From positions 1-64,000 of the forward strand of contig JAKIUW010000004.1 in NCBI GenBank assembly GCA_021647365.1: 64,000 nt of DNA, in the 5' to 3' direction. Numbering within the stretch: position 1 is the stretch's first letter; the number at the start of each line of letters is the position of its first letter. The notes under the pieces are model-generated. The model searched no databases and was not told the DNA's origin. It saw nothing but the letters and a program-made list of their open reading frames with translations. The stretch comes from Cocleimonas sp. GTDB lineage: Bacteria; Pseudomonadota; Gammaproteobacteria; Thiotrichales; Thiotrichaceae. Shown in pieces: positions 24,461 to 33,761 of this stretch. Both the position numbers and the translations under genes were made by a program.

Positions 24461-25769
24461 CGACTATTACTGTCAACATTTTGTCCAGATGTATACGACG
24501 TTTAAACGCATCAACCACCTGATCACGAGAAACTTTTTCGACCGTATCAGTAAACGTATTCAAATAATCCAATGGTAAACCATAAAAACCAATCATCGCG
24601 ATATAACCAATAATGTCATCATTGCTGGCTGTTCGTAGCGGAAAGCCACCAACAATATTTAGCTTTGATGCTTTCAAATCTTCTTCTGACGGACCTTCTT
24701 TTTGGAATTTTTCTAGCACTTCGCGAGCTACTTTTATAGCCTCATCCGTTTGTGAGAGCTTAGTTTGTAGCCCCACCATAAACGGACCATTTTCTTGCAT
24801 CGGGATAAAGTAGCTGTAAACGCTGTATGACAAGCCACGCTTTACGCGTACTTCTTTCATTAAGCGTGAGGTGAATCCGCTACCGCCTAAACCGTGATTG
24901 CCCAAGTAAAGCGAAAAATAATCTTTGTCGCCACGCTTATCGCCCGGTTGCCCAATCATCACATGCGCCTGGGTTGATGGAAATGGAATATGTACAACTT
25001 TTGATTTTTCTAACGGCTTAACTTTTGGAATTGCCGCCGCCTTTTCACCTTCACCTTTCTCACCACTCAGCAATGCCTTAGAAATATTATTAGCAATCTC
25101 TTCCGCTTGTTTTTTATCTATTGCACCTACTAAGGCGAGTTGCCCATTTTTATTGACATAATATTGCTTAAAAAATGCTTTTAAATCTTTAGTACTGAGT
25201 GCGTTAATACTTTCTTCTGTGCCATTTTGTGGGCTGGCATAAGGGTGATCACCATAAAGGTTTTTATAAAAAGCTTTATTGGCGATTGAACTAGGGTTTT
25301 GTTTTTCCGCCTGCAAGCCAACCATCGCCTGCTTTTTCAATCGTTCAAAATCCGCATCAGGAAAATCGGGCTTTTCAATGACTTTCTGCCATGTTGCTAA
25401 TGCCGATGTCATTTGCTCTTCCATCGTCAGCGTTCGTAGACTAATCCACGCCATATCACGAGCAGAGCCTGATGAAAAGTTTGCTCCGACTGATTCAAAC
25501 GCCTCAGCAATTTGGTCAGCATTTAAACCGGCCGCCCCTTTATCAAACATGCCTGTGAGCATTCCTGATAACCCCTCTTTATCGCCATCGTAAGCACTAC
25601 CTGCGGCAAAGCTTAGGCGAGCATCTAAGATAGGGAGTTCTGGTACATTAACGTAATAAACTCGCAGTCCTGAATCTGTTACCCAGTGTTCTATTTTAGG
25701 TGCGGCAGCAGCAAATTGATTGACTATAACTATCAGTGTTGCGAACGCTATTTTTATAATGTGTCTCAT
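24417..25769 (-). CDS. M16 family peptidase-like protein, non-catalytic partner
   Basis: The 450-residue protein has a signal peptide (MRHIIKIAFATLIVIVNQFAAAA) and two M16 domains. The zinc-binding HxxEH is absent: the equivalent region reads LSGMLTGMFDKGA. It retains the RGLSYSVYSYF and GLGGSGFTSRLMKEVR elements of the C-terminal M16 domain. In bacteria such subunits pair with a zinc-bearing M16 protease encoded next to them, here the upstream gene, with TAATG overlap. Periplasmic or membrane-associated proteolysis is expected; substrates are unknown. Confidence 0.9.
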   Translation of the reverse strand: MRHIIKIAFATLIVIVNQFAAAAPKIEHWVTDSGLRVYYVNVPELPILDARLSFAAGSAYDGDKEGLSGMLTGMFDKGAAGLNADQIAEAFESVGANFSSGSARDMAWISLRTLTMEEQMTSALATWQKVIEKPDFPDADFERLKKQAMVGLQAEKQNPSSIANKAFYKNLYGDHPYASPQNGTEESINALSTKDLKAFFKQYYVNKNGQLALVGAIDKKQAEEIANNISKALLSGEKGEGEKAAAIPKVKPLEKSKVVHIPFPSTQAHVMIGQPGDKRGDKDYFSLYLGNHGLGGSGFTSRLMKEVRVKRGLSYSVYSYFIPMQENGPFMVGLQTKLSQTDEAIKVAREVLEKFQKEGPSEEDLKASKLNIVGGFPLRTASNDDIIGYIAMIGFYGLPLDYLNTFTDTVEKVSRDQVVDAFKRRIHLDKMLTVIVGGEKKDVSKKTTKK

Positions 25770-27232
25770 TACTTTGCCCCTTTCTTATTATTTTCTTCGC
25801 TTTTTTCTTCGTTTAGCGGAAGTGGGATCAGTTCCCCAACCGTTAAATGCTCTTCAATCAAATATTTTTTTGCCACATCTTGAATTTGTTGCGCCGTTAC
25901 CGCCAACACGCCGGGAACATATTCATCCATATAGCCATGCCCTAAACCCACAGCTTCGAGCGAACCCATCAAAGTTGCCATATGCTGAATCGAATCACGC
26001 TCATACACTTCACCTGCGATGACTTGTGCTTTAACACGCTTTAATTCTGCTTCACTGACCAATTCTGATTTGAGTATTTCAATTTCATCCAACAGGGCTT
26101 TTTTAAGCGTGCTGGTTTCTACATCTTTTGCGGGTGTGCCTGTGATGATCATCATATTGGGCAAACGTCCGTAACCATAATATCCAGCGCCTGCGCCTGC
26201 CGCGATGGCCTTGCCTCGTACCAAGTGCTTGGCGAAACGTGCGCTATCACCGCCGTCTAAAATATTGGCTAAAACTTCTAACGCATACGGCTCCCACTTA
26301 TCAACTTTGCCATTCTTAGCAGTAATCATCCCAGGTGTTTTAAAGCCCATGCGTAAGTTAGCTAATTTAGCAGGTAATTTTAAAACGATGTTGCGTACAC
26401 CTTTTTGTTCAACTTCGGTGCGTAGCTTAACTTCTGGCAAGGGATTGCTTTTATAAACGCTGAAATATTTTTTAGCCATTTCGGTGACTTTTACAGGATC
26501 AACATCACCCACCACAACCAAGGTTGCGTTATTTGGGGTATACCATTTTTTATACCAATCAATCGCATTTTCCAACTTCATACCTTCAAGATCGACCATC
26601 CAACCAATCACGGGCGCACGATATGGGCTGTTTAAAAAGGCGACGGCATTGAACTGCTCACGCAATAAAGATGAAGGTTTATCATCAGTACGCCAGCGAC
26701 GCTCTTCTTTTACGACTTCTATTTCTTTTTTAAACTCTTCAGGATCAAAAACTAGATTACGCATACGATCAGCTTCAATTTCCATCGCTGCTTCTAATTT
26801 ATCTGCGGCAAGCACTTCGTAATACGCGGTGTAATCTTGTGAGGTGAAAGCATTATTGCGTGCACCAATGGCAGACACCATCTTTTCAAACTCGCCCGAT
26901 TTATGCTTTTTTGTACCTTTGAACATCATGTGCTCTAGCGCGTGTGATAAGCCTGTTATACCTTCATGCTCATAGCTTGTGCCGATGTTGTACCAAACTT
27001 GTATGACCGCAACAGGTGCGCGCTTATCTTGCTTTACCAGTATTTTCATGCCGTTTTCTAAAACGGTTTCATGTACTAGATTTTTTTTATCCTCTGCAAC
27101 GGCAGTTACCGAGGAGAATATCAATAATGCCGCTACCAAAAAACTACCACGGATACGCCTAACAGGTGATAAACTTCTAGTTTGATTTTGTTGTATAGTT
27201 TGTTGCATCATTTGTCGCATAAAATTGCACAC
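25769..27232 (-). CDS. M16 family zinc peptidase, catalytic subunit
   Basis: The 487-residue protein has a hydrophobic signal segment (GSFLVAALLIFSSVTAVA) after a long N-terminus, then an M16 N-domain with HALEH (HxxEH) followed by MMFKGT. The distal EIEADRMRNLVFD helix supplies the third zinc ligand. Several in-frame ATGs lie near the start, so the exact start is uncertain. It is the catalytic member of a two-gene M16 operon and is transcribed divergently from ftsY with only 34 nt between the starts. The pair resembles PqqL/YmxG-type periplasmic proteases. Confidence 0.92.
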   Translation of the reverse strand: MCNFMRQMMQQTIQQNQTRSLSPVRRIRGSFLVAALLIFSSVTAVAEDKKNLVHETVLENGMKILVKQDKRAPVAVIQVWYNIGTSYEHEGITGLSHALEHMMFKGTKKHKSGEFEKMVSAIGARNNAFTSQDYTAYYEVLAADKLEAAMEIEADRMRNLVFDPEEFKKEIEVVKEERRWRTDDKPSSLLREQFNAVAFLNSPYRAPVIGWMVDLEGMKLENAIDWYKKWYTPNNATLVVVGDVDPVKVTEMAKKYFSVYKSNPLPEVKLRTEVEQKGVRNIVLKLPAKLANLRMGFKTPGMITAKNGKVDKWEPYALEVLANILDGGDSARFAKHLVRGKAIAAGAGAGYYGYGRLPNMMIITGTPAKDVETSTLKKALLDEIEILKSELVSEAELKRVKAQVIAGEVYERDSIQHMATLMGSLEAVGLGHGYMDEYVPGVLAVTAQQIQDVAKKYLIEEHLTVGELIPLPLNEEKSEENNKKGAK

Positions 27233-27266
27233 CAGCCCTTAAAAATAATTAACGTAAGTATAAACT

Positions 27267-28460
27267 ATGTTCCGACTATTTAAGAAAAAAAAGCCTTCTA
27301 AAAATCAACCACAAGAATCAGAGACTAATACGGCTGAAGAGCAGGTTTTAGATGCTGAAACGGATTTTCTTGAGCAACAGCTAGAACATCAATCTATAGA
27401 GCAACCAAATCAAGCCGAAGTTCAAAAAAAAGTTCAAGAAGAGCCTCAAGCTGAAATCCAAATAGAAACGCCAGAAGAGCTTCCCGAGGAAATTCAACAA
27501 GAAGCAGCTCAGCAAGAAACCTCAAAACCTAAAAAAGAAGGCTTATTTAAACGCCTCCGCTCAGGATTATCTAAAACAGGCAGTTCAATCACAGAAGGTA
27601 TGGGCGATCTTGTACTAGGCAAGAAAAAAATTGATGAGGATGTACTGGAAGATTTAGAGACACGCTTGCTAATGGCAGATGTTGGCATGGAAGCAACCAC
27701 CCGCATTATTAATGATTTAACCAAACGTGTATCACGTGATGAGCTAAACGATGGTGATGCATTAACCGAAGCCATGTATACCGAGATGGTAAAGATTTTA
27801 CGCCCAGTTGCAAAACCATTGGATGTGGATGATATTTCACCTGCTGTTATTTTACTGGTAGGTATTAATGGTGCGGGCAAAACCACCACCATCGGCAAAC
27901 TTGCCAAGAAATTTCAGAGTGAAGGTAAGTCGGTCATGTTAGCCGCAGGCGATACTTTTCGTGCGGCAGCAGTAGAGCAATTACAAGTGTGGGGCGAGCG
28001 CAATGATATTCCTGTTATCGCGCAAGGCACTGGCGCTGATAGTGCTTCAGTGATTTACGATGCAATGGAATCTGCCAAAGCTAAAAACATTGATGTTTTA
28101 CTCGCTGATACTGCTGGCCGTCTACACACCCAAACCAACTTAATGGAAGAGTTGAAAAAAGTGAAACGTGTCATGCAAAAAATTGAACCCAATGCGCCGC
28201 ATGAAGTAATGTTGATTGTGGATGCCAGCATCGGACAAAACGCACTAGCACAAGCAACAGAATTTGATAAAGCACTCGGATTAACAGGTATTACCGTAAC
28301 CAAGTTAGATGGCACGGCAAAAGGTGGAATATTATTTGCCATAGCTGAGAAAACAGGCATCCCTGTGCGCTTTATTGGTGTAGGTGAATCAATTGATGAC
28401 TTACAAGAGTTTGATGCCTATGAATTTGCGGGCGCGTTATTGGCTGGGGATGATGAATAG
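27267..28460 (+). CDS. ftsY: Signal recognition particle receptor FtsY
   Basis: The 397-residue protein has a basic start (MFRLFKKKKP) and an acidic A domain (about residues 15-90). The NG GTPase domain follows with GINGAGKTT near residue 198, DTFRAAAVEQL, DTAGR and TKLDGTAKGG. It docks ribosome-SRP complexes at the membrane with SecYEG. The A domain is rich in Glu/Gln repeats and shorter than in E. coli, where the protein has 497 residues. In many Gammaproteobacteria ftsY precedes ftsE and ftsX and follows rsmD. Here ftsEX lies 3.6 kb away, so that cluster has been interrupted by the genes at 28600-31896. Confidence 0.97.
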   Translation: MFRLFKKKKPSKNQPQESETNTAEEQVLDAETDFLEQQLEHQSIEQPNQAEVQKKVQEEPQAEIQIETPEELPEEIQQEAAQQETSKPKKEGLFKRLRSGLSKTGSSITEGMGDLVLGKKKIDEDVLEDLETRLLMADVGMEATTRIINDLTKRVSRDELNDGDALTEAMYTEMVKILRPVAKPLDVDDISPAVILLVGINGAGKTTTIGKLAKKFQSEGKSVMLAAGDTFRAAAVEQLQVWGERNDIPVIAQGTGADSASVIYDAMESAKAKNIDVLLADTAGRLHTQTNLMEELKKVKRVMQKIEPNAPHEVMLIVDASIGQNALAQATEFDKALGLTGITVTKLDGTAKGGILFAIAEKTGIPVRFIGVGESIDDLQEFDAYEFAGALLAGDDE

Positions 28461-28599
28461 TTTTCAGGTGACTAAAAAAGCTAGTTCATGAATAAAGATA
28501 AGCGGCACAATGATACGGTAACACCTTCCTTGTAACTTCAATATCGCCATTAGAATAACTTATAGTTAGCACACTGATAAATAAAATAACAGGTGCAGC

Positions 28600-29001
28600 A
28601 TGCTACGTTCAACAATAATGGCTCACATGTCAGAAGCACTGACAGAAAGTAAATACCGCTTTAAGCAGCTTCAAAATATTGAAGCTGAAATTAATTGGAG
28701 TGAGCTTTCTGCACTTATCGAACCACACTACCTAGCCTCTAGCATCGGACACAACCTCGTTTCAGTAGATTCTATGATACGCATTTATTTTTTACAATTG
28801 CGTTACAGCATGTCTGCCTCAGGCGTAGAAGAGGCTTTATTTCAAATAGAAGTATTGAGAGAGTTTGCACAAATTGATATGGGAGCAGGTGTTATTCCTC
28901 ATGAATCTTGTATTAATTTATTCAAACAATTAATCATTGAACAAGGCTTTGAGGGGAAACTAGAAAGTGCATTTGACTTGGAGACTATGGTAGCAAGTTA
29001 A
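28600..29001 (+). pseudogene. IS5-family transposase N-terminal fragment (DUF772-like)
   Basis: The 133 residues match the N-terminal helical domain of IS5/IS1182-type transposases, with the pattern ALIEPHYL...SVDSMIRIYFLQLRYSMSASGVEEALFQI...REFAQIDMG. The DDE catalytic core that should follow is missing and the frame ends at TAA. No terminal inverted repeats or target duplications are evident. It is most likely an IS remnant, though the intact reading frame leaves a domesticated DNA-binding protein possible. It sits between ftsY and ftsEX, where the ancestral cluster is interrupted. Confidence 0.75.
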
Positions 29002-29010
29002 GTATGACAA

Positions 29011-29034
29011 GCACACTCCTAGTTTTACATGATG
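29011..29034 (+). repeat. Degenerate C7-family unit (CTAG variant)
   Basis: The unit reads GCACACTCCTAGTTTTACATGATG, split here as GCACA-CTCC-TAGTTTTACATGATG. The C-run is eroded. It abuts the stop codon of the next gene. Confidence 0.7.
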
Positions 29035-30663
29035 CTAACTACTAGCCGCCTTTCTAATGCCATCCCAAAGTTTATCTGCTAATTCTTCTGAGGATAAGTA
29101 GCGCGTTAATAATTTCTTCCCTTGCTCCATAAAAGTAGGATAACGCTTTAATAACACCTCTAGTTCTTTCTTAGCTTCTTCACTATTTCCTAATTGGGCA
29201 AAGCAAACACATTTCGCCATAGGTCCATGGAATATATGTGGTGTATTAATTTTAATTGCATAAGAAACTGCTTCATCGTAATCTTTTTTAAAATAAGCGT
29301 TAAGAAATGGTGCGACATTAAACCAACTTGGAAAGGTTAATGAGACCGTCATTGCCCTTTGCACAATTTCCATACCTTCTTTCCAATGACCTAGCAAACA
29401 AATATGAAAACCCACACCATACAATATAACTGAATTATATTGATAAATATCCTGGGTTAAATTTAACTCTGTCAAACATTCTATTGAGTCATTCGAACAA
29501 AATAGAATTTGTGCTAAAACATAATGCGCTTCGTGACTATTAGGTTGTAAGCGAACAGCTCTTTGCGCAAGCTTTTTACCTATTTTTAACGGCTCCTCAA
29601 TAATATTGTAACCATAAACATAATCTCGTCGACAGTAATCGGCATAAATTATTAGGCTGAGCATGTCACTAGGATGCTTCTCTAAAAACTCTTCACACAC
29701 CTTTGCCGCTCTTGTAAAAGCAGCTAAACCTAAATCATCGTTGTAATAGCGATAAAAAGCCTGTGATTGATAATATTCCGGAATGCTATTTTTATTTTCT
29801 AACAGCTTTCTGGCCCAATGCTGCTGCAAAACTCCCTGCTGAATATCACTGATTACCGCCGTGATATTACCAATAATGGCATGCTGTTCATCAAAGGGTT
29901 TACCATCCAGCTCATAGCTTGTCGACCATAAAATGGTCTCATCTGAAACATCCATTAATCGAACCAATAATTTATGACGTCCTTTGGGTAGCTGCTGAAT
30001 ATAAAACACCAACATATAATCCGCTTGGTATCGTTCATAAATATCTATTGATGCATTGCGAGCCATTTTTTTATCCGCATGAGGGATAGACACAACAAGC
30101 TTAGTATAAAGAAAGTGACTCAATTCCATTGCCATCGTATCAGTCACTTGAAATAAAAGACGATTACTTTCTTTGTCTTGAGTTTCATCGGAGTAACATA
30201 AAACAGCGAGTTTAGGTGGAACGGAATGGCCATCCTTTTCTTCAACAGGTTTTTTTGTACGCGCCTTTTTTTCAAAGAAAGGAATGTAACTTCCTTTGGG
30301 TAGAGTAATAACGACGGCATCATTCTCGCCTTCATTTTTGTAATACTTTTCTAGCCTTTCACGCACCCGACCCGCTTGAATACGCACCACTGGATTAATA
30401 TCAGAATCAAAATCAACAGGAAAACCTAACGCCTCCACGGCAATCGTATACTGCTTTAAGTTGACAGAATTTCCTGCAAGTGTTTTACGCACAATATATT
30501 GAAGAAAGTTCCGCATTTGCTTAGCAGATTTAAAATACGGGCTAGCCAGAACCTGTGCTAACTGGTGTTCTACCAGATCAGCATCTGCTTCCACTTTAAA
30601 AGAAGAGGAAGATGAAATTGGATTTTTAGGGTTATCCTCTACCACTTTTTTACTGCCTCTCAC
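29035..30663 (-). CDS. TPR protein with winged-helix-like N-terminus (adenylate-cyclase-associated regulator type)
   Basis: The 542-residue protein has an N-terminal region (about residues 30-115) with SAKQMRNFLQYIVRKTLAG and KQYTIAVEALG, then NPVVRIQAGRVRERLEKYY and LPKGSYIPFF. This is the signature of a widespread domain often annotated as adenylate cyclase or CadC-like regulator. A central alpha/beta segment (about 125-270) and C-terminal TPR-like helices (about 300-530) follow. No cyclase catalytic motif is visible, so enzymatic annotation would be unsafe. It stands alone on the minus strand with degenerate repeat units on both sides. Confidence 0.75.
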   Translation of the reverse strand: MRGSKKVVEDNPKNPISSSSSFKVEADADLVEHQLAQVLASPYFKSAKQMRNFLQYIVRKTLAGNSVNLKQYTIAVEALGFPVDFDSDINPVVRIQAGRVRERLEKYYKNEGENDAVVITLPKGSYIPFFEKKARTKKPVEEKDGHSVPPKLAVLCYSDETQDKESNRLLFQVTDTMAMELSHFLYTKLVVSIPHADKKMARNASIDIYERYQADYMLVFYIQQLPKGRHKLLVRLMDVSDETILWSTSYELDGKPFDEQHAIIGNITAVISDIQQGVLQQHWARKLLENKNSIPEYYQSQAFYRYYNDDLGLAAFTRAAKVCEEFLEKHPSDMLSLIIYADYCRRDYVYGYNIIEEPLKIGKKLAQRAVRLQPNSHEAHYVLAQILFCSNDSIECLTELNLTQDIYQYNSVILYGVGFHICLLGHWKEGMEIVQRAMTVSLTFPSWFNVAPFLNAYFKKDYDEAVSYAIKINTPHIFHGPMAKCVCFAQLGNSEEAKKELEVLLKRYPTFMEQGKKLLTRYLSSEELADKLWDGIRKAASS

Positions 30664-30680
30664 AATTTCCTTAGCCAGAA

Positions 30681-30702
30681 GTACACCTCTAGTTTTATTG
30701 AT
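30681..30702 (+). repeat. Degenerate C7-family unit (CTAG variant)
   Basis: The unit reads GTACACCTCTAGTTTTATTGAT and lies 17 nt upstream of the TPR regulator start. The assignment depends on the shared TAGTTTTA core. Confidence 0.4.
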
Positions 30703-30831
30703 TATATTTTTTATTATAAATCCACATAAGGGTTAAGTCTTCTCCAGCTAGCCACTGTTATAATTTTTTAACACACTTCAATAATAGCATAATCATCATT
30801 AATTTTTATCGCCTATTTGGGTAGTGCTCTA

Positions 30832-31896
30832 TTAATAAGCAAAAATATCAACATCCACTCCACCTTCACGAATTTTATCTGCTCGTGCAGAAATATAACG
30901 CTGAAAATTCAGCTCGGTTTTATACGCACCTGTTAATACATAATCAAAAACGGATTGGATGTGAAAAGTACGCATTTGAGCATCTATTCGCATCACTTCT
31001 TTTCCTTCTTGATTAAAGAACACCATCGCGGGTAGATAGGAAATACCCAGATCATTTGCCCAGTTTTTTGCGGTTATAGTTTTTCCTGCGGGTGTGGTAA
31101 TTTTAGTATCCGAAAAACGGTCGAACTGGACTGCGTTAAATTGTTTGATGAGGTTTCTAGCGCTTTCATTTTGCAAAGTTTTTTCATGCAGTAAATCGCA
31201 GTTTTTGCAGTTTTTCGCCTCAAAGAAAACGGCAAGATAATCTTCTCCTTCCTTTTCACTTCGGTTTAAATCATAAGGTGCGCTCGTAAAAAAATCTTCA
31301 CCGTGTAATTTGCCCTCCTTACTTCCTGCATCTGCCTCCATTTGTTGTACCGAAAATGCGCCGAAGCTTTGTGTCTTTTCATGCTTACCTGAGACAAAAT
31401 TCATACTTCGCTGAAAATCCTCGGGCGGAATATAACCATTGATCTGATGCACTACCTTCTTATTTTCATCAAAAAATAATAATGTTGGTGTGTATTTAAT
31501 GCCCAAAGCTTCGGCAAAGGATTTCTCGGTATAGTCATTACCTCCCACGCTGACCACTTCTCTATCACCCCACATATTTAAAGCGACAATTTCAAAGTTT
31601 TTACGAAAATCATCAACAATTTTTTGTTGCCCAAAATTATCTTCCCATAGCTGGCTACAATATGGACAGCCAGGTTGCCAAAAATAGGCAACTAAGCGTT
31701 TATTGTTACTCGTAGCATCAGCAATATCTTCTTCTAAATCCAGAAAACTCTCTTTAAACCAAGTAGGGTGCGTGGCTGTTTTGGCACCAAAATAACCGCC
31801 TTCTTTTTTTTCTTTTTCTGCTGATGCGCCTGTAGCAAACACTAGAGAAAACACCGTAGCAAACATTATTATTAAACTGGCTATACGCTTAAACAT
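30832..31896 (-). CDS. Secreted tandem thioredoxin-fold protein (SoxW/DsbD-gamma-like)
   Basis: From the ATG at 31896 the protein has 354 residues and a clear signal peptide (MFKRIASLIIMFATVFSLVFATGASA). AAAAGGA lies about six bases upstream, so I prefer this start over an in-frame ATG at 31935. Two thioredoxin-like domains follow: the first with CPYCSQLW (about residue 75), the second with CKNCDLLHEKT (about residue 225). Each has the cis-Pro-type TPTLLFF or LPAMVFF segment. Proteins of this type are common in sulfur oxidisers, where periplasmic thioredoxins reduce protein disulfides or persulfides. The partner here is unknown. Confidence 0.85.
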   Translation of the reverse strand: MFKRIASLIIMFATVFSLVFATGASAEKEKKEGGYFGAKTATHPTWFKESFLDLEEDIADATSNNKRLVAYFWQPGCPYCSQLWEDNFGQQKIVDDFRKNFEIVALNMWGDREVVSVGGNDYTEKSFAEALGIKYTPTLLFFDENKKVVHQINGYIPPEDFQRSMNFVSGKHEKTQSFGAFSVQQMEADAGSKEGKLHGEDFFTSAPYDLNRSEKEGEDYLAVFFEAKNCKNCDLLHEKTLQNESARNLIKQFNAVQFDRFSDTKITTPAGKTITAKNWANDLGISYLPAMVFFNQEGKEVMRIDAQMRTFHIQSVFDYVLTGAYKTELNFQRYISARADKIREGGVDVDIFAY

Positions 31897-31949
31897 TCTG
31901 AATCCTTTTAAACATGAACCATGATTATAGTTCAATATTTACCCTAAAA

Positions 31950-31973
31950 GCACACCCCCCCACTTTTACAAGG
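31950..31973 (+). repeat. C7-family repeat unit
   Basis: The unit reads GCACA-(C)7-ACTTTTACAAGG. It lies in the divergent region between the thioredoxin-like gene and ftsE. Confidence 0.88.
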
Positions 31974-32074
31974 TAGAAGGTTTGCGTTACAACTTAAAAC
32001 GAGTAAACTATATTGCTTGGGGCTAGTTTTTTCAGCTATTTTTCGGCTAAGAACACATAAATAAAAAACAAATA

Positions 32075-32722
32075 ATGATTGAATTCAAAGCAGTCAGCAA
32101 ACAATATCCTACGGGACAATTGGCGCTGTACAACGTTAACCTATCGATGCAACAGGGAGAAATGGCTTTTCTCACTGGGCATTCTGGCGCGGGAAAAAGC
32201 ACCTTACTTAAACTCATCGCCCTGCTTGATTCACCTTCAGATGGCATTGTGACCATCGCGGGACAAAACACTCAGTCTATTAATAAACGAAAAATCCCAG
32301 CATTTCGACGCAATATTGGCGTGATTTTTCAAGATCACCATTTATTAAAAGATAGAAACGTATTTGATAACATCGCCCTACCCTTAAAAATTGAAGGCAT
32401 GCGCCCACATGATATTAAGCGCCGCGTACGCGCAGCTTTAGATAAAGTCGACCTTCTCAAAAAAGAAAAAGAATACCCGCAAATGCTATCAGCAGGGGAA
32501 AAGCAACGCGTAGGCATCGCCCGCGCCGTGGTGAATAAACCATCAATCATTTTGGCGGATGAGCCAACAGGAAACCTTGACCCTGATCTTGCTCTGGATA
32601 TTATGCACACCTTCAAGCAATTTAATGAATACGGCTCAACCGTACTTATTGCCAGCCACGATCACGCGCTCATCAAAGATATGAAAAAACGCATCATTGT
32701 GCTTCGTAAGGTGAAACGCTAA
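32075..32722 (+). CDS. ftsE: Cell-division ABC transporter ATPase FtsE
   Basis: The 215-residue ATPase has Walker A GHSGAGKST (about residues 36-44), Q-loop VIFQDHHLL and signature LSAGEKQRVGIARA. Walker B IILADEPTGNLDP and an H-loop ASHDH follow. The signature Gly-Gly of most FtsE proteins is Ala-Gly here. With FtsX it activates septal peptidoglycan hydrolases through EnvC-type partners. The stop overlaps the ftsX start at TAATG. Confidence 0.96.
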   Translation: MIEFKAVSKQYPTGQLALYNVNLSMQQGEMAFLTGHSGAGKSTLLKLIALLDSPSDGIVTIAGQNTQSINKRKIPAFRRNIGVIFQDHHLLKDRNVFDNIALPLKIEGMRPHDIKRRVRAALDKVDLLKKEKEYPQMLSAGEKQRVGIARAVVNKPSIILADEPTGNLDPDLALDIMHTFKQFNEYGSTVLIASHDHALIKDMKKRIIVLRKVKR

Positions 32723-33675
32723 TGGCTTCTACTTACAAGCCTGCCAATTCACCAAGTAGAGTGCTTCTTAGTCACCACAAAGAAGCGATTGATTTTAGCC
32801 TTTCACATTTATGGCAATCACAATTATCCACGTGGATTACGCTAGCGGCAATTGCCATTGCTTTATCCTTGCCAGCCAGCCTTTATTTATTGTTGCAGAA
32901 TCTAAAAACACTCACCGATGATAAGCGTGAAGTACCCACCATTTCGCTGTTTATCAAACAAAGTATTACCGAACAACAAGCGCGCGATCGTGGTGAATTA
33001 TTACAAGAATTATCCGAAATTGATAAAGTTATTATGGTACCCAAAAGCGAAGCTTTGGAAGATTTCCGTAACATCACAGGCTTTGCCGAAACGCTGGAAA
33101 CGCTGGATGAAAATCCGCTACCGCACGTATTAGTCGTCACACCGCATATGGATTTATTCGGCGAGCCAGAACTGGATATGACAAAACTAGCAAGAAAGCT
33201 AGAAGGCTATCCCGAAATTGATTTAGTACAAATGGACATCGAATGGGTACAGCGCCTACGCGGTATTTTACGCATTGCCGAACGCGCTGTTATGCTTATC
33301 TCATTACTGTTAGGCTTGACCGTATTACTGGTTATTGGCAACACCATCAAACTCAATGTAGAAAGCCGCAAAGAAGAAATCGATGTAGCAAAATTGATTG
33401 GTGCAACCTCTTCTTACATTCGCCGACCGTTTATTTATAGCGGAATCTGGTATGGATTATTCGGTGGGGTTTTAAGCTTGGTGATCGTTCACCTCGCTCT
33501 ATATTCCTTAGTCCCCGCTGTCGAAGAGCTTGCTCGACTCTATGGAAGCAGTTTTCAAATTGGTGGCTTGGGTTTTAAAATGACACTGTATATTTTACTG
33601 GCAAGTAGCTTGCTCGGGATTATTGGTGCTTGGATTGCCGTTGGGCGGCATTTAAGAAGTACCACACTGCCATAA
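32722..33675 (+). CDS. ftsX: Cell-division ABC transporter permease FtsX
   Basis: The 317-residue protein has a cytoplasmic N-terminus, a first membrane helix (about 37-60) and a periplasmic domain (about 65-190). Three further helices carry IAERAVMLISLLLGLTVLLVIGNTIKLNVESRKEEI and IYSGIWYGLFGGVLSL. It is translationally coupled to ftsE. rpoH, which follows ftsX in many Gammaproteobacteria, is not here; a TauE-like gene follows after a C7-family repeat. Confidence 0.96.
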   Translation: MASTYKPANSPSRVLLSHHKEAIDFSLSHLWQSQLSTWITLAAIAIALSLPASLYLLLQNLKTLTDDKREVPTISLFIKQSITEQQARDRGELLQELSEIDKVIMVPKSEALEDFRNITGFAETLETLDENPLPHVLVVTPHMDLFGEPELDMTKLARKLEGYPEIDLVQMDIEWVQRLRGILRIAERAVMLISLLLGLTVLLVIGNTIKLNVESRKEEIDVAKLIGATSSYIRRPFIYSGIWYGLFGGVLSLVIVHLALYSLVPAVEELARLYGSSFQIGGLGFKMTLYILLASSLLGIIGAWIAVGRHLRSTTLP

Positions 33676-33704
33676 ATAGTCTATAAGATATTTATGAGCG
33701 TGAA

Positions 33705-33728
33705 GCACACCCCCCCACTTTTACATGC
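33705..33728 (+). repeat. C7-family repeat unit
   Basis: The unit reads GCACA-(C)7-ACTTTTACATGC and lies between ftsX and the TauE-like gene. Confidence 0.9.
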
Positions 33729-33761
33729 CTTCTTATTTGCCTCTTTTTCAGACAAAAAATA

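Noticed and set aside
28600..29001. A complete, active insertion sequence
   Set aside because: Only the N-terminal DUF772-like part is present, the DDE core is missing and no terminal inverted repeats were found.
29035..30663. Adenylate cyclase
   Set aside because: The N-terminal domain is one often mislabelled as cyclase; no catalytic cyclase motif is visible and the rest is TPR-like.
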